Shown: positions 9,406 through 18,319 of the stretch, piece by piece
How the letters are laid out: every line of letters begins with the position of its first letter
Numbering within the stretch: position 1 is the first letter of the stretch
Source: Streptomyces sp. B1I3
GTDB taxonomy: Bacteria; Actinomycetota; Actinomycetes; Streptomycetales; Streptomycetaceae
Assembly (NCBI RefSeq): GCF_030816615.1
Contig: NZ_JAUSYD010000001.1
Location: 2,170,001 to 2,234,000 of the forward strand
Length of the DNA stretch: 64,000 nt
Reading direction: 5' to 3'
Translations under genes and position numbers: made by a program
The notes under the pieces: model-generated
The model's database searches: none
The model's input: the letters and a program-made list of their open reading frames with translations, nothing else
Told to the model about the DNA's origin: nothing

Positions 9406-10649
9406 GCGAGGGCTACATCCAGGTTCAGCAGGCGCCGGAACGCCACCCTGGGTGCCATCGACGGGCGACGCACGAGGGTGAGGCGGGGAAGACGCCGAAC
9501 GAGTTGACGGAGAAGGATCTGGGCCTCCAGCCGGGCCAGTGGGGCGCCGAGGCAGTAGTGGATACCTCCGCTGAAGGCTAGGTGGCCGGGTTTGCGCAGG
9601 GGGTCGAAGCGTTCGGGGTCGCTGTGTCTGGCGGGGTCCCGGTGCGCCGCACCCACCATGAGGTGGACCATCTCGTCCTGACGGATCCGCACGCCGCCGA
9701 GGGCACAGTCCTGGGCGGCGACCCTGCTGATCACGTGGGTGGGCGGGTCGTAGCGCAGCGTCTCCTCGACGAATCCGGGCACCAGATCGGGCCGGTCGGC
9801 GACCTGGTTCCAGCGATCCGGGCTCTCGACGAGCAGGAGCGTCATGGTCGTCAGGAGCGTCGAGGTGGTCTCCAGAGCCGCCAGCAGAAAGAACAGGACC
9901 AGGTGGTAGACCTCCTCGTCGGCCTTGTCACGGTCGGGTTCCATGGAGTCCCAGGTCCGTATCCACGCGGAGACGGGGTCATCACCGGGGTGGAGGCGCC
10001 GATGGCCCACCAGGTCCGTGAAGTAGGCACGGAGCTCGGCCGTGGCCGCGTCGGACGCGGCCAGCTGGCTCGCCGAGGGCAGCAGCTCCTGCGTGAAGAC
10101 CTGGTCATGGGTCAGCCGGCGCAGGCGGGGCCAGTCGGCGGCCGGCAGGCCGAGCCATTCACCGATGGTGGCGACCGGCAGTCTCTCTCCCACCAGCGCG
10201 GCAAAATCCGCTTCTCCGTCGCGGAGTTGCTCCGACAGGGAGTCGAGGAGCTGATCAGTCGTACGGGTCACCGTCCGGCTGATCAGCTCCACGGCCGCCC
10301 GGTCGAACGTGCCGGCCGCCCGGCGCACCCGCGTGTGGTCCGGGGGGTTGAGCGCGGCCAGCGTGTTGCTCATCTCCCGCGACGAGGGCGCGTTCCAGCG
10401 CGTGCCCGAACCCTGCCGCTCACGCCATCGTCTGTCGGGTTCCAGCCAGTCCCGGCTGCGTAGGACCTGATCGCAGGCGGCGAACCCCGTGACGAGGAAC
10501 CCCCCCCAGGGGGCGGGAGTTATCTCGCCCCTCGACCGCAGCTCCGCGTATATCGGTGCGGGATCGGCCTGCCCCTTCGCCGTCCGCAGACGCGAGAAGA
10601 GCGAGGCGGACGCCCGGCGATCGTACGACGGAGTTGTGACAACCCCCAT
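9402..10649 (-). CDS. Cytochrome P450 (canonical), end of conservon operon
   Basis: 415 residues from ATG 10649 (MGVVTTPSYDRRAS), with AAGGAG eight bases upstream. All P450 hallmarks are present: I-helix LLAALETTSTLL, K-helix EETLR (ExxR), a PERF-like DPERFDP, and the heme loop FSGGIHYCLGAPLARLE with the Cys ligand. It is therefore likely catalytically normal, unlike the P450 encoded just upstream. Its 3' end overlaps the crotonase gene by four bases. Conservons often end with one or two P450 genes. Substrate and redox partner are unknown; no ferredoxin gene is adjacent. Confidence 0.92.
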   Translation of the reverse strand: MGVVTTPSYDRRASASLFSRLRTAKGQADPAPIYAELRSRGEITPAPWGGFLVTGFAACDQVLRSRDWLEPDRRWRERQGSGTRWNAPSSREMSNTLAALNPPDHTRVRRAAGTFDRAAVELISRTVTRTTDQLLDSLSEQLRDGEADFAALVGERLPVATIGEWLGLPAADWPRLRRLTHDQVFTQELLPSASQLAASDAATAELRAYFTDLVGHRRLHPGDDPVSAWIRTWDSMEPDRDKADEEVYHLVLFFLLAALETTSTLLTTMTLLLVESPDRWNQVADRPDLVPGFVEETLRYDPPTHVISRVAAQDCALGGVRIRQDEMVHLMVGAAHRDPARHSDPERFDPLRKPGHLAFSGGIHYCLGAPLARLEAQILLRQLVRRLPRLTLVRRPSMAPRVAFRRLLNLDVALA

Positions 10650-10757
10650 GATGGCGGCTCCTTTCTGAGCATGAGCCGCCATACATACCCGCATGATCGT
10701 TGAAGCATCCAATAACACAGTGAGCTCGGAAGGTTACTTAAATCACTCCCGTTACAT

Positions 10758-12140
10758 CTACTCCCCGCGCGTCCACGCCAGGAAGCGACTGAAGAGGCCT
10801 CCCTTGTGCTGCGGCGACGCAGCGGTCGCCGGACGGGTTCCCCGGGCCGCCGCGTGCTGCGCGGATGGGGCCGGCTGCTGCGGCGCATGGGCCGCCTGCG
10901 CACGGGCGGGCGGGGCGGCGACGGGCACGCTCTGCGGCGTGAAGCGGATCGGGAGGGTCACCAGTGACCGGCTCCACGGACTCGGTGCCCAGGTGAGCGT
11001 CTTGAAGGGGACGCGCATCTCGACGTCGGGCAGCCGGTTGAGGAGGGTCTCGACGGCGGTCACCGCGATCATGAACGCCGGGTCCTTGGCGGGACAGGCG
11101 TGCGGGCCTGCGCCGAAGGCCAGGTGCGCCTTGGCACTCAACTGCTCGCGGTGCTCGGTCAGTTTCGGGTCGGTGTTGGCCGCGGCGAAGGAGATCAGGA
11201 CCGGGTCGTTGGCCCGGAGGGTCCTGCCGCCCAGTTCGATGTCGTGGGTCGGGTAGTGGGCCGCGTAGTTGGCGATCGGCGCGTAGTTCCACAGTGTCTG
11301 GGCGACCGCGTCCTCGACCGGCAGACCGCTCAGCCATTCCTCACCGAGGTACAGCGCGCTGCTGGTGCCGATGGTGGCGCTCAACGGCGCGGTCCCGCCG
11401 GAGAGGAGGGTCACGAGCTGGTGCAGCACCTCCTCGTCGCTCAACCGGGCGGGATGCAGCATCAGACGCGTCGTCAGGTCCGAGTCCGGACGGCGGCGCT
11501 TGAGGGCGATCAGCTCCGTGAGTGCCCCGCCGAGCACCTCGTCGGCCCCGGGGGTGCCTTCGAAGATGCCGCTGATCCCGGCGATCACACGGTCGCCGAT
11601 CTCGGGCGGGCAGCCGAACAGGTCGCTGAACACCAGCAGCGGCAGGGGCTGGGCGTACTCCGCCATCAGTTCCGCCTGGCCACGGGGCTCGGAGCTGAAG
11701 CGGCTGATCAGGTAGTCGGCGGACTGCTGGGTCTGCCTGACGAGCTGGAGTTCGTCGATCGTGGCGAGACTGTCGGTGACCGCCTGGCGCAGACGGGCGT
11801 GTGCCGCTCCGTCGCTGAACAGCGCGTTGGGGCGGTAGCTCAGCATCGGCAGGGCGGGGCTGTCGGCGGGGACGCGCCCTTCGTTCAGCGCGTTCCAGCG
11901 GCGGGAGTCGCGGACGAAGGACGCGGGGTTCTGCAGGACGTACAGGGCGGCGTCGTAGCTGGTGACGAGCTCGGCCTGGACGTCCGGAGCGATGTCCACG
12001 GGTGCGCTCAGGCCGTACGAACGCAGATGCGCGTAGTGGCCGTCGGGGTCGGCCCCGAACGAGGGACCGTACAACGGGACGTTCCCGTGCGCGGGGCAAC
12101 CGGACGGCGGTATCTCCTGGGGGTCAAGCGGCTGTTGCAT
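10758..12140 (-). CDS. cvnE: Conservon cytochrome P450 CvnE, CYP157-like, lacking ExxR
   Basis: 460 residues. The heme-binding loop AHLAFGAGPHACPAKDPA (Cys349) identifies a P450. The K-helix has AQTLW at 280-284 where ExxR is expected, and the I-helix (LLSGGTAPLSATIG, about 245-258) lacks the acid-Thr pair. In S. coelicolor CYP157C1, a conservon P450, the motif is EQTLW; here even the Glu is gone. The last 55 residues form a Pro/Ala/Gln-rich tail ending in an aromatic-basic motif (GGLFSRFLAWTRGE), perhaps a membrane- or protein-binding tail. The gene starts ten bases past cvnD. Oxygen activation may be impaired and a sensory or structural role is possible. Confidence 0.9.
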   Translation of the reverse strand: MQQPLDPQEIPPSGCPAHGNVPLYGPSFGADPDGHYAHLRSYGLSAPVDIAPDVQAELVTSYDAALYVLQNPASFVRDSRRWNALNEGRVPADSPALPMLSYRPNALFSDGAAHARLRQAVTDSLATIDELQLVRQTQQSADYLISRFSSEPRGQAELMAEYAQPLPLLVFSDLFGCPPEIGDRVIAGISGIFEGTPGADEVLGGALTELIALKRRRPDSDLTTRLMLHPARLSDEEVLHQLVTLLSGGTAPLSATIGTSSALYLGEEWLSGLPVEDAVAQTLWNYAPIANYAAHYPTHDIELGGRTLRANDPVLISFAAANTDPKLTEHREQLSAKAHLAFGAGPHACPAKDPAFMIAVTAVETLLNRLPDVEMRVPFKTLTWAPSPWSRSLVTLPIRFTPQSVPVAAPPARAQAAHAPQQPAPSAQHAAARGTRPATAASPQHKGGLFSRFLAWTRGE

Positions 12141-12150
12141 TCCGGCGCTC

Positions 12151-12711
12151 CTAGCCGAGTAGGGACATGAGGTGTTTCACGAGGGTGATGAGCGCGTGCG
12201 CCGAGGACCGCTCGTCGCGTACGTCGCACTTGACGACGGGGGTGTCCGCGGCGAGGTTCAGCGCATCGCGCACCTCGTCGAGCGGGTAGTCCGTGTTGCC
12301 CTCGAAGTGATTGACGCCGATGGCATACGTCAGGCCGAAGCGCTCGACGAGGTCCAGGACGGGGAAGGACTCGTGCAGCCGCTCGGGGTCGACGAGGACC
12401 AGCGCGCCCAGTGCGCCCCGGGACAGCTCCTCCCACATCTCCTTGAAGCGCTCCTGCCCGGGCGTCCCGAAGAGGTAGAGGACCAGCGCGTCGCTGAGGG
12501 TGAGCCGGCCGAAGTCCATGGCCACGGTGGTGGTCGTCTTGTCAGGTGTGCCCGACAAGTCGTCGAAGCCCACGCTGGCCTCGGTGATCTCCTCCTCGGT
12601 CCGCAGTGGCTCGATCTCGGAGAGACTGCCGATGCAGGTGGTCTTCCCGACCCCGAAGTGCCCCACTATGAGGATCTTCACCGCGTGGGAGACGTCTGGA
12701 TCCAGGTACAC
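12151..12711 (-). CDS. cvnD: Conservon small GTPase CvnD (MglA/Rab-like)
   Basis: 186 residues from GTG 12711 (VYLDPDVSHAVKILIVGHF). P-loop GHFGVGKTT (about 17-25), switch II FGTPGQERF (G3), and VNHF at the G4 position, where Asn is kept but Lys/Asp of NKxD are not, as is usual for the family. It is the GTPase of the Streptomyces conservon and is expected to cycle at the membrane with CvnA-C. The GTG lies four bases before the end of the cvnC stop codon region, so translation is probably coupled to cvnC. Confidence 0.93.
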   Translation of the reverse strand: MYLDPDVSHAVKILIVGHFGVGKTTCIGSLSEIEPLRTEEEITEASVGFDDLSGTPDKTTTTVAMDFGRLTLSDALVLYLFGTPGQERFKEMWEELSRGALGALVLVDPERLHESFPVLDLVERFGLTYAIGVNHFEGNTDYPLDEVRDALNLAADTPVVKCDVRDERSSAHALITLVKHLMSLLG

Positions 12712-12714
12712 GCG

Positions 12715-13098
12715 TTACGCTCCGAATCGATTCTTCAGGCCCTCGAGCACGGCGCTGACCAGTTCTCTGTCGACACGTTCGGCGCGCGGTATCGGCCTCC
12801 TCACGAGGATGAGGTCGCTCTCCTCCAACTGCGCCAGCAGGATGCGCACGATGCCCAGCGGCAGGTGCGTGTGCCCGGCCACCTCGGCCACGGACAGGAA
12901 ACCGTCGGTGACCAGGTCCATGACCTGGCTCGCTTCGGGGGACAGGGTGGGCGCCGCGGCCGACGCCTCCTCCGCCGCGGTCACGAGGGTGGTGTGCTCG
13001 TACTCGTGCTCAGGGGGCAGGGCACGTCCGTTCGTGATCACGAACAGGGGGACTAACGGTGTCGTCAACTCCAGCTCCTGCTCGGCCTCGTCAGACAT
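12715..13098 (-). CDS. cvnC: Conservon protein CvnC (DUF742)
   Basis: 127 residues. The DUF742 core is visible: VPLFVITNGRALPPEHEYE, then QVMDLVTDGFLSVAEVAGH and LPLGIVRILLAQLEESDLI, a winged-helix-like segment, ending RVDRELVSAVLEGLKNRFGA. In conservons this small protein binds the CvnA/CvnB module and is thought to recruit CvnD. Its ATG lies inside the cvnB 3' end (8-base overlap). Family assignment is firm; the molecular role is known only in outline. Confidence 0.92.
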   Translation of the reverse strand: MSDEAEQELELTTPLVPLFVITNGRALPPEHEYEHTTLVTAAEEASAAAPTLSPEASQVMDLVTDGFLSVAEVAGHTHLPLGIVRILLAQLEESDLILVRRPIPRAERVDRELVSAVLEGLKNRFGA

Positions 13099-13936
13099 GG
13101 CCGGTCCCCTCTCCCCGTGTCGTCGACGCGGTCAGTCTCGGCACCACGGCGTGCAGGCGCGTGGTGAACTCCTCGATGTCGCAGTCGTGCTCGGCGGCGG
13201 CGGCCAGGAAGGCACCGGTGCCGGCGGCCATCAGGAAGATCCAGCCGTGCTGGAACTCGATGACCGTCTGCCGCCATTCGGCACCCTCCAGCACCCCCGC
13301 GAACTGCGAGGTGACCCGGCTGTAGGCGTGGATGCCCGTCATGGCCGCGGAGATGGTGTCCGCGAGGTCCCGGCTCATCCCCGTGGTCGCCCCGCGGGGA
13401 AGTCCGTCCGCTCCCAGCAGCACGGCGTGCCGTGCACCCCGGACCTCGGCGATCACCTGGTCGAGTTCGGGCAGCGCGAAGCCCGAGTCGCCCGCGCTCC
13501 CGCTCCGGGCCCCGGTGGTGCTCCGGGTACCGGCGGCCTCCTCCGTGCTGACCCTCGGCGGCGAGGTGAGGTTGTTCCCCAGCCGGGCGACGAGGCGGTG
13601 CATGCGGAAGGAGATCTGCTGCATGTCCACGTCGGGTGCGGCGGCAGCGGCCAGATAGGCGCCCTGCCCCGCTCCGATCAGGAAGCTCCACCCATGGGAG
13701 AACTCGATGATCGTCTGATTCCACTGCCGGTCCTCCTCCGGCCCGGCGAAGTGGGCCGTGGCCCGGCTGAGCGACTGCATCCCGGCCATGGCGGCGGAGA
13801 TGGTGCGCACATCCTTCTCGGCCAGACCCTCCGTAGCTCCGCGAGGAAGGCCGTCCGCGGACAACAGGACAGCGTGCCGTGCGCGGGGCACGTTGTGCAC
13901 GATGTCCTCGAGCATCCACGACAGGTCTGCGGTCAT
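13091..13936 (-). CDS. cvnB: Conservon protein CvnB with two tandem roadblock/LC7 domains
   Basis: 281 residues, about twice the usual 130-150 of CvnB. The first roadblock domain covers 1-125 and the second about 153-275. The repeats are plain: ARHAVLLSADGLPRGAT at 19-35 and ARHAVLLGADGLPRGAT at 168-184; ISAAMAGM and ISAAMTGI; IIEFSHGWSFLI and VIEFQHGWIFLM. The offset is 149 residues. The linker (126-152) is Ser/Thr/Gly-rich. Roadblock proteins act as dimers that serve as GTPase-activating platforms for MglA-like GTPases, so one chain could form an intramolecular, asymmetric dimer for CvnD. The ATG overlaps the cvnA stop (ATGA). Confidence 0.93.
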   Translation of the reverse strand: MTADLSWMLEDIVHNVPRARHAVLLSADGLPRGATEGLAEKDVRTISAAMAGMQSLSRATAHFAGPEEDRQWNQTIIEFSHGWSFLIGAGQGAYLAAAAAPDVDMQQISFRMHRLVARLGNNLTSPPRVSTEEAAGTRSTTGARSGSAGDSGFALPELDQVIAEVRGARHAVLLGADGLPRGATTGMSRDLADTISAAMTGIHAYSRVTSQFAGVLEGAEWRQTVIEFQHGWIFLMAAGTGAFLAAAAEHDCDIEEFTTRLHAVVPRLTASTTRGEGTGHV

Positions 13937-15117
13937 GCGTCTTCGGACCCTTCGAGCGACGTGGCATCAAGGTTGCGGCCGGACAGCGTGCCGCGCTGGA
14001 AAGCCCCCAGGCTGCGCCCGGAGGCGCGGCCGGTCTCCTCCGGAGTCCGCGACGCCGGCCGGACGGTCTCGGGGTCGGGCACGCTCGCGATGGGTGCCTG
14101 GCGCGCTCCGCGCTTCGGCAGACCGTGCACCGTACGCGTCGTGCCGGTCACCGGCCTTCCCTCGGTGCGCAGGATGTTGCTGACGGGGGCCTCCTGGGCC
14201 GGCGGCGTCTCCTCCATGGTCCACAGCTCCTCGGGCAGCAGGACGACGGCCCGGACGCCGCCGTACCGGGAGACTCCGGTGACATCCACCCTGAAGCCGT
14301 ACTGACGCGCAATCAGGCCGATGACGGGGAAGCCGAACTTCGGCTGGTTCCCGAGCTGCGACAGACGGGGGACGACGTCTCCGGACAGCAGCGCGGTCGC
14401 CCGCTGACGGTCCTCGTCGTTCATGCTGACACCGGCGTCGTCGATGACGATGCACAGGTTGTTCTGGACGCGCTGGAACGTTACTTCAATCGGAGCGTCG
14501 TGCTGGGAGAAGCTGGCAGCGTTGTCAAGCAGCTCGGCGACGGCGAGGGCGACCGGTGCGACCGCGGACGCCTTCAGCGCGAGACCGGCCTGCTGCATGA
14601 TGGCGACCCGGTGGAAGTTGCGGATCTGACCCTGGGCGCTGCGCACCACGTCGTAGACGCTGGCCGGCTTGTTGCGGCGGCCGAGCGGCGCACCGCACAT
14701 GACCGCGATGCCCTGCGCCTTGCGCGCCATCTGCGCGTTGGCGTGGTTCACTTCCAGCAGGTCACTGAGAACCGCGTGGCCGCCGTACTTCCGCTGTATG
14801 CCGTCCAGGAGCATCGTCTGCTCCGCGGCGAGACTCTGGAGGAAGCTGGCCGCGCCCTTGAGAACGGCCTTGGTGTTCTCCTCCGCCGCCTCCTTGGCCT
14901 CCCGAAGGGTGCTGTCCTGCTCCCCCTTGAGCTGCTGCAGCTCGGCTCGGGTCACATGGAGTTGGCTGTCCGCTGCGTGCAGTTGGCGCCTCAGCTCGGC
15001 CTCGGACTGCCGCTTCTTCGCCCCCAACGCTCTGTTACGGGCGGCGAGTGCCACAACCGCGACGACGGCTGTCGCCGCCACCGCAACCAGGCACCACACA
15101 AGTGCGTCTCGAATCAT
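13933..15117 (-). CDS. cvnA: Conservon sensor-like membrane ATPase CvnA
   Basis: 394 residues from ATG 15117 (MIRDALVWCLV), with GGGAAAGG five bases upstream. One N-terminal transmembrane helix (about 6-27) is followed by a charged coiled-coil (about 35-90), a helical region, and an HATPase_c-type domain with N-box ELLDNAASFSQHDAPI and the later IDDAGVSM. It has no extracellular sensor domain and no classical phosphoacceptor H-box. The C-terminal 100 residues are disordered and Arg/Pro-rich. It is the first gene of the operon; the promoter must lie in 15118-15760, which holds a 10-bp tandem repeat. Confidence 0.93.
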   Translation of the reverse strand: MIRDALVWCLVAVAATAVVAVVALAARNRALGAKKRQSEAELRRQLHAADSQLHVTRAELQQLKGEQDSTLREAKEAAEENTKAVLKGAASFLQSLAAEQTMLLDGIQRKYGGHAVLSDLLEVNHANAQMARKAQGIAVMCGAPLGRRNKPASVYDVVRSAQGQIRNFHRVAIMQQAGLALKASAVAPVALAVAELLDNAASFSQHDAPIEVTFQRVQNNLCIVIDDAGVSMNDEDRQRATALLSGDVVPRLSQLGNQPKFGFPVIGLIARQYGFRVDVTGVSRYGGVRAVVLLPEELWTMEETPPAQEAPVSNILRTEGRPVTGTTRTVHGLPKRGARQAPIASVPDPETVRPASRTPEETGRASGRSLGAFQRGTLSGRNLDATSLEGSEDA

Positions 15118-15570
15118 GGAAACCTTTCCCGGCGCATGGCATGCGTACGGCGACGGATACATCTCGCGAGGAGCCGCGCAACAGCCGCTCGGCACTGCTC
15201 GACCGCTGTGGCGTGGAGAGCAGGCCGCCGATCGCAGATCAGCATCTGAGTCAAGTGGATCAAGATCACAGATGCGGGGATGCTATCACCGGAACCGAAC
15301 CCCGAAAGACGCCCACCATGACCGACTGTGTAGCCAACACGCCTTCTTTGCGCGGTTGTTGACAAGAGTTCATCCCCCCTGCCAGGGCCGATTCCCGTGC
15401 TTTGCGCTGACACACCGTCATCACTACACGAGTCTTCACAAGAGGAGTGACAATCTCTCACATCCTCCGAAAGGCTCGGCAACCGGTGCCCCGGGCAACG
15501 CCGCCGACGACGTGATGTCGTCCGCGCGGGCACTGCCGAGGCGGACACCACGGGTACTGCGGGCGCTGCC

Positions 15571-15660
15571 GCGTGCTGTCGGTAGCCGTCGCGTACCGCC
15601 ACGTGCTGTCACGTACTGTCACGTGCTGTCGCGTGTTGTCGCGTGTTGTCGCGAACACCG
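15571..15660. repeat. 10-bp tandem repeat upstream of the conservon
   Basis: Five register-perfect 10-mers of the form RCGTRYTGTC run from 15601 to 15650 (ACGTGCTGTC, ACGTACTGTC, ACGTGCTGTC, then GCGTGTTGTC twice). Degenerate copies flank them at 15571-15600 and 15651. The 10-base period places each copy on the same DNA face. The rest of the 643-base gap 15118-15760 holds no convincing gene; it is the only space for the cvnA promoter. Confidence 0.85.
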
Positions 15661-15760
15661 CCGCGTGCCGTCGCGAAAGCCGCCGCGCGTCGGCAGCTTC
15701 ACGCTGTGCGACGGCGGCGGCCAGGACGAAGAGGAGTGGGCCGGCCGGGAACGCGGTGGC

Positions 15761-17920
15761 TCAGCCTGCCGCGGCGAGCACCAACGGCAGGACCTGTTCG
15801 CCGCCCGCCTGCCGGAGCAGGCGGGCGGCGATGGCGAGCGTCCAGCCGGAGTCGGTGAAGTCGTCCACGAGCAGGACGGGGCCGGGTGAGCCGGCCAGGG
15901 CGCCGGCCAGCTCCCCGGAGACGGCGAAGGCACCGGAGAGCGCCTTGACGCGCTGGGCGGAGTTGCTGCGGCGTGCCGCGTGGGCGCCGCCCGGCCCGGT
16001 GTGCGTCAGGGTGCCGAGGAAGGGGAGGTGGCCGATGGACGCGATGCCCTGAGCGAGGGATCCGACCAACTGGGGGCGGGACATGGACGGTACGGCGACG
16101 ACTCCCACCGGCCGGGCGGAGGCGTCCTGGACGCCCGGCGCCCAGCCGCCCGTGGAGCGCGCCCAGTCGGCGAGGACCGACACCGCTGCTTGCAGGACGT
16201 CGTCCGGGACCGGGCCGTCCGGCGCGTTCTCGGCCAGCAGCGGGCGCAGCCGGTTGCCCCAGCCGATGTCCGAGAGCCGCCCCAGGGCGCGCCCCGGGGA
16301 GCACTGCTCCTTGGCCGGGATGCGCCCCTTGAGGTTGATCCCGAGTGCGGGCATTCCCGTCGGCCACATCCGGCGCGGATCGATCTCCACCCCGGGACGG
16401 TCCAGTTCCTTCGTCGCCCCCGTCACCACCTCCGCCGAAACGGAGACCTCGGCCCACGGACCCGCGCAGTTGTCGCACCGGCCGCACGGAGCGGCCTCCT
16501 CGTCGTCCAGCTGCCGCCGCAGGAACTCCATCCGGCACCCGGCCGTGCTCGCGTAGTCGCGCATGGCCTGCTGCTCGGCCGCCCGCTGCTTGGCCACCCA
16601 CGCGTAACGCTCGGCGTCGTAGACCCACTCGGCTCCCGTGGCCGTCCAGCCGCCCTTCACCCGCTTGACCGCGCCGTCGACGTCCAGCACCTTCAGCATC
16701 GACTCCAGCCTGCTGCGCCGAAGGTCCACCGCCGCCTCCAGGGCCGGCACGGACAGCGGCCGTCCGGCGTCGGCGAGGGCCGAGAGGGTCTGACGGACCT
16801 GGGTCTCGGGCGGGAAGGCCGTATCGGCGAAATAGCGCCAGATGGCCTCGTCCTCCTTGCCCGGCAGCAGGAGCACGTCGGCGTGCTCGACCCCGCGGCC
16901 GGCACGGCCGACCTGCTGGTAGTAGGCGATCGGGGAGGAGGGCGAGCCGAGGTGGACCACGAAGCCCAGGTCCGGCTTGTCGAAGCCCATGCCCAGCGCC
17001 GACGTCGCGACCAACGCCTTGACCCGGTTCTCCTGCAGGTCGACCTCGGCCTGCAGCCGGTCCGCGTTCTCCGTCTTGCCGGTGTAGGAGGCGACGTCGA
17101 AGCCGCGCCCGCGCAGGAACGCGGTGGCCTCCTCGGCCGCGGCCACCGTCAGCGTGTAGATGATGCCGGAACCCTGTAGCTCGCCCAGGTGCTCGGCGAG
17201 CCAGCCCAGCCGGTGCGCGGCGTCCGGGAGCTGCACCACTCCCAGGCGCAGGCTCTCCCGCTCCAGGGGGCCGCGCAGCACCAGGGCCTGCCCTGCGCCG
17301 GTACCCAGTTGCTCCGCCACGTCCGCGGTGACCCGGGCGTTCGCGGTCGCGGTCGTCGCCAGCACCGGCACACCGGCGGGAAGCTCGGCCAGCATCGCCC
17401 GCAACCGCCGGTAGTCCGGCCGGAAGTCGTGCCCCCAGTCGGAGATGCAGTGCGCCTCGTCGACCACCAGCAGACCGGTCGTGGCCGCGAGCCTGGGCAG
17501 CACCTGATCGCGGAAGTCCACGGAGTTCAGGCGCTCGGGGCTGACGAGGAGGACGTCGGTCCCGCCGCGCTCGACCTCCTCGTAGATGGCGTCCCACTCC
17601 TCCGGGTTGGCCGAGTTGATGGTGCGCGCCTGGATGCCCGCCCGCGCCGCGGACTCGACCTGGTTGCGCATGAGAGCCAGCAACGGCGAGATGATCACCG
17701 TGGGGCCGGAGCCACGCCGGCGCAGCAGAGCGGTGGCCACGAAGTACACCGCCGACTTGCCCCAGCCGGTGCGCTGCACCACCAGAGCCCGTCGCCTCTC
17801 TTCCACCAGGGCCGCCACCGCCTGCCACTGGTCCTCCCGCAGCCGCGCCGACCCCTCCGGGGCGCCGACCAGCTCGGCGAGGATGGCATCTGCTTCGGTC
17901 CGGAGTTCCAGGTTGTCCAT
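15761..17920 (-). CDS. recQ: RecQ-family DNA helicase with C-terminal phosphoribosyltransferase-like domain
   Basis: 719 residues from ATG 17920 (MDNLELRTEADAILAEL). Superfamily 2 motifs: LREDQWQAVAALVEERR (motif 0), RTGWGKSAVYF (I), VVDEAHCISDWGHDFRPDY (II plus the RecQ aromatic loop), ATTATANARV (III), ATSALGMGFDKPD (V) and QQVGRAGRG (VI). A zinc-binding segment CRMEFLRRQL ... CGRCDNC follows near 500. The last 100 residues (VLLVDDFTDSGWTLAIAA) carry a PRPP-binding-loop-like motif, giving an actinobacterial RecQ/PRT fusion rather than an HRDC-type RecQ. Predicted role is ATP-dependent unwinding in DNA repair. The start has only a G-run upstream, so it is less certain than the identity. Confidence 0.9.
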   Translation of the reverse strand: MDNLELRTEADAILAELVGAPEGSARLREDQWQAVAALVEERRRALVVQRTGWGKSAVYFVATALLRRRGSGPTVIISPLLALMRNQVESAARAGIQARTINSANPEEWDAIYEEVERGGTDVLLVSPERLNSVDFRDQVLPRLAATTGLLVVDEAHCISDWGHDFRPDYRRLRAMLAELPAGVPVLATTATANARVTADVAEQLGTGAGQALVLRGPLERESLRLGVVQLPDAAHRLGWLAEHLGELQGSGIIYTLTVAAAEEATAFLRGRGFDVASYTGKTENADRLQAEVDLQENRVKALVATSALGMGFDKPDLGFVVHLGSPSSPIAYYQQVGRAGRGVEHADVLLLPGKEDEAIWRYFADTAFPPETQVRQTLSALADAGRPLSVPALEAAVDLRRSRLESMLKVLDVDGAVKRVKGGWTATGAEWVYDAERYAWVAKQRAAEQQAMRDYASTAGCRMEFLRRQLDDEEAAPCGRCDNCAGPWAEVSVSAEVVTGATKELDRPGVEIDPRRMWPTGMPALGINLKGRIPAKEQCSPGRALGRLSDIGWGNRLRPLLAENAPDGPVPDDVLQAAVSVLADWARSTGGWAPGVQDASARPVGVVAVPSMSRPQLVGSLAQGIASIGHLPFLGTLTHTGPGGAHAARRSNSAQRVKALSGAFAVSGELAGALAGSPGPVLLVDDFTDSGWTLAIAARLLRQAGGEQVLPLVLAAAG

Positions 17921-18319
17921 GCCCCCATGCAACCCGATGGCACCGACAATCGGCGACTTCACCCCGCGTGACCGGGGGCTCACATCGCACCACCGGCCGT
18001 ACGCCGGGCGAAGACGGCCGGGGCGGGGCGCCCGGCTCCGGCCGGCGGCGTCCGCGCGGCCGGCCTCGCCACGTGACGGGTGGCTTCGCCCCGGCACTCC
18101 TCGGGGACGCTTCGTAACGACGCGCAACGGGCAGGGATATCCGTGTCATTCCACCTGATACCCGTCAGTCGCGCCAATTGCTCGTTGCCGCTTGCCGGTG
18201 CGGCAGGAAGAATTGGAACAGCTCCCCGCACGGTCTTTTCGCGGGCCCGGAAGGGCTGTGCCGCGGCGCGCCCTCACCCGACCCTGCCCGCACCGTGGGC
18301 GCGTAGCGAAGGGAGTACC

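Noticed and set aside
15114..15602. 162-codon minus-strand frame upstream of cvnA
   Set aside because: Ser/Arg/His-rich low-complexity translation with poor codon bias; overlaps the repeat array and the cvnA promoter region.
15699..18149. An 816-codon minus-strand frame over recQ
   Set aside because: It is the wrong frame; the 719-residue RecQ frame has all helicase motifs.
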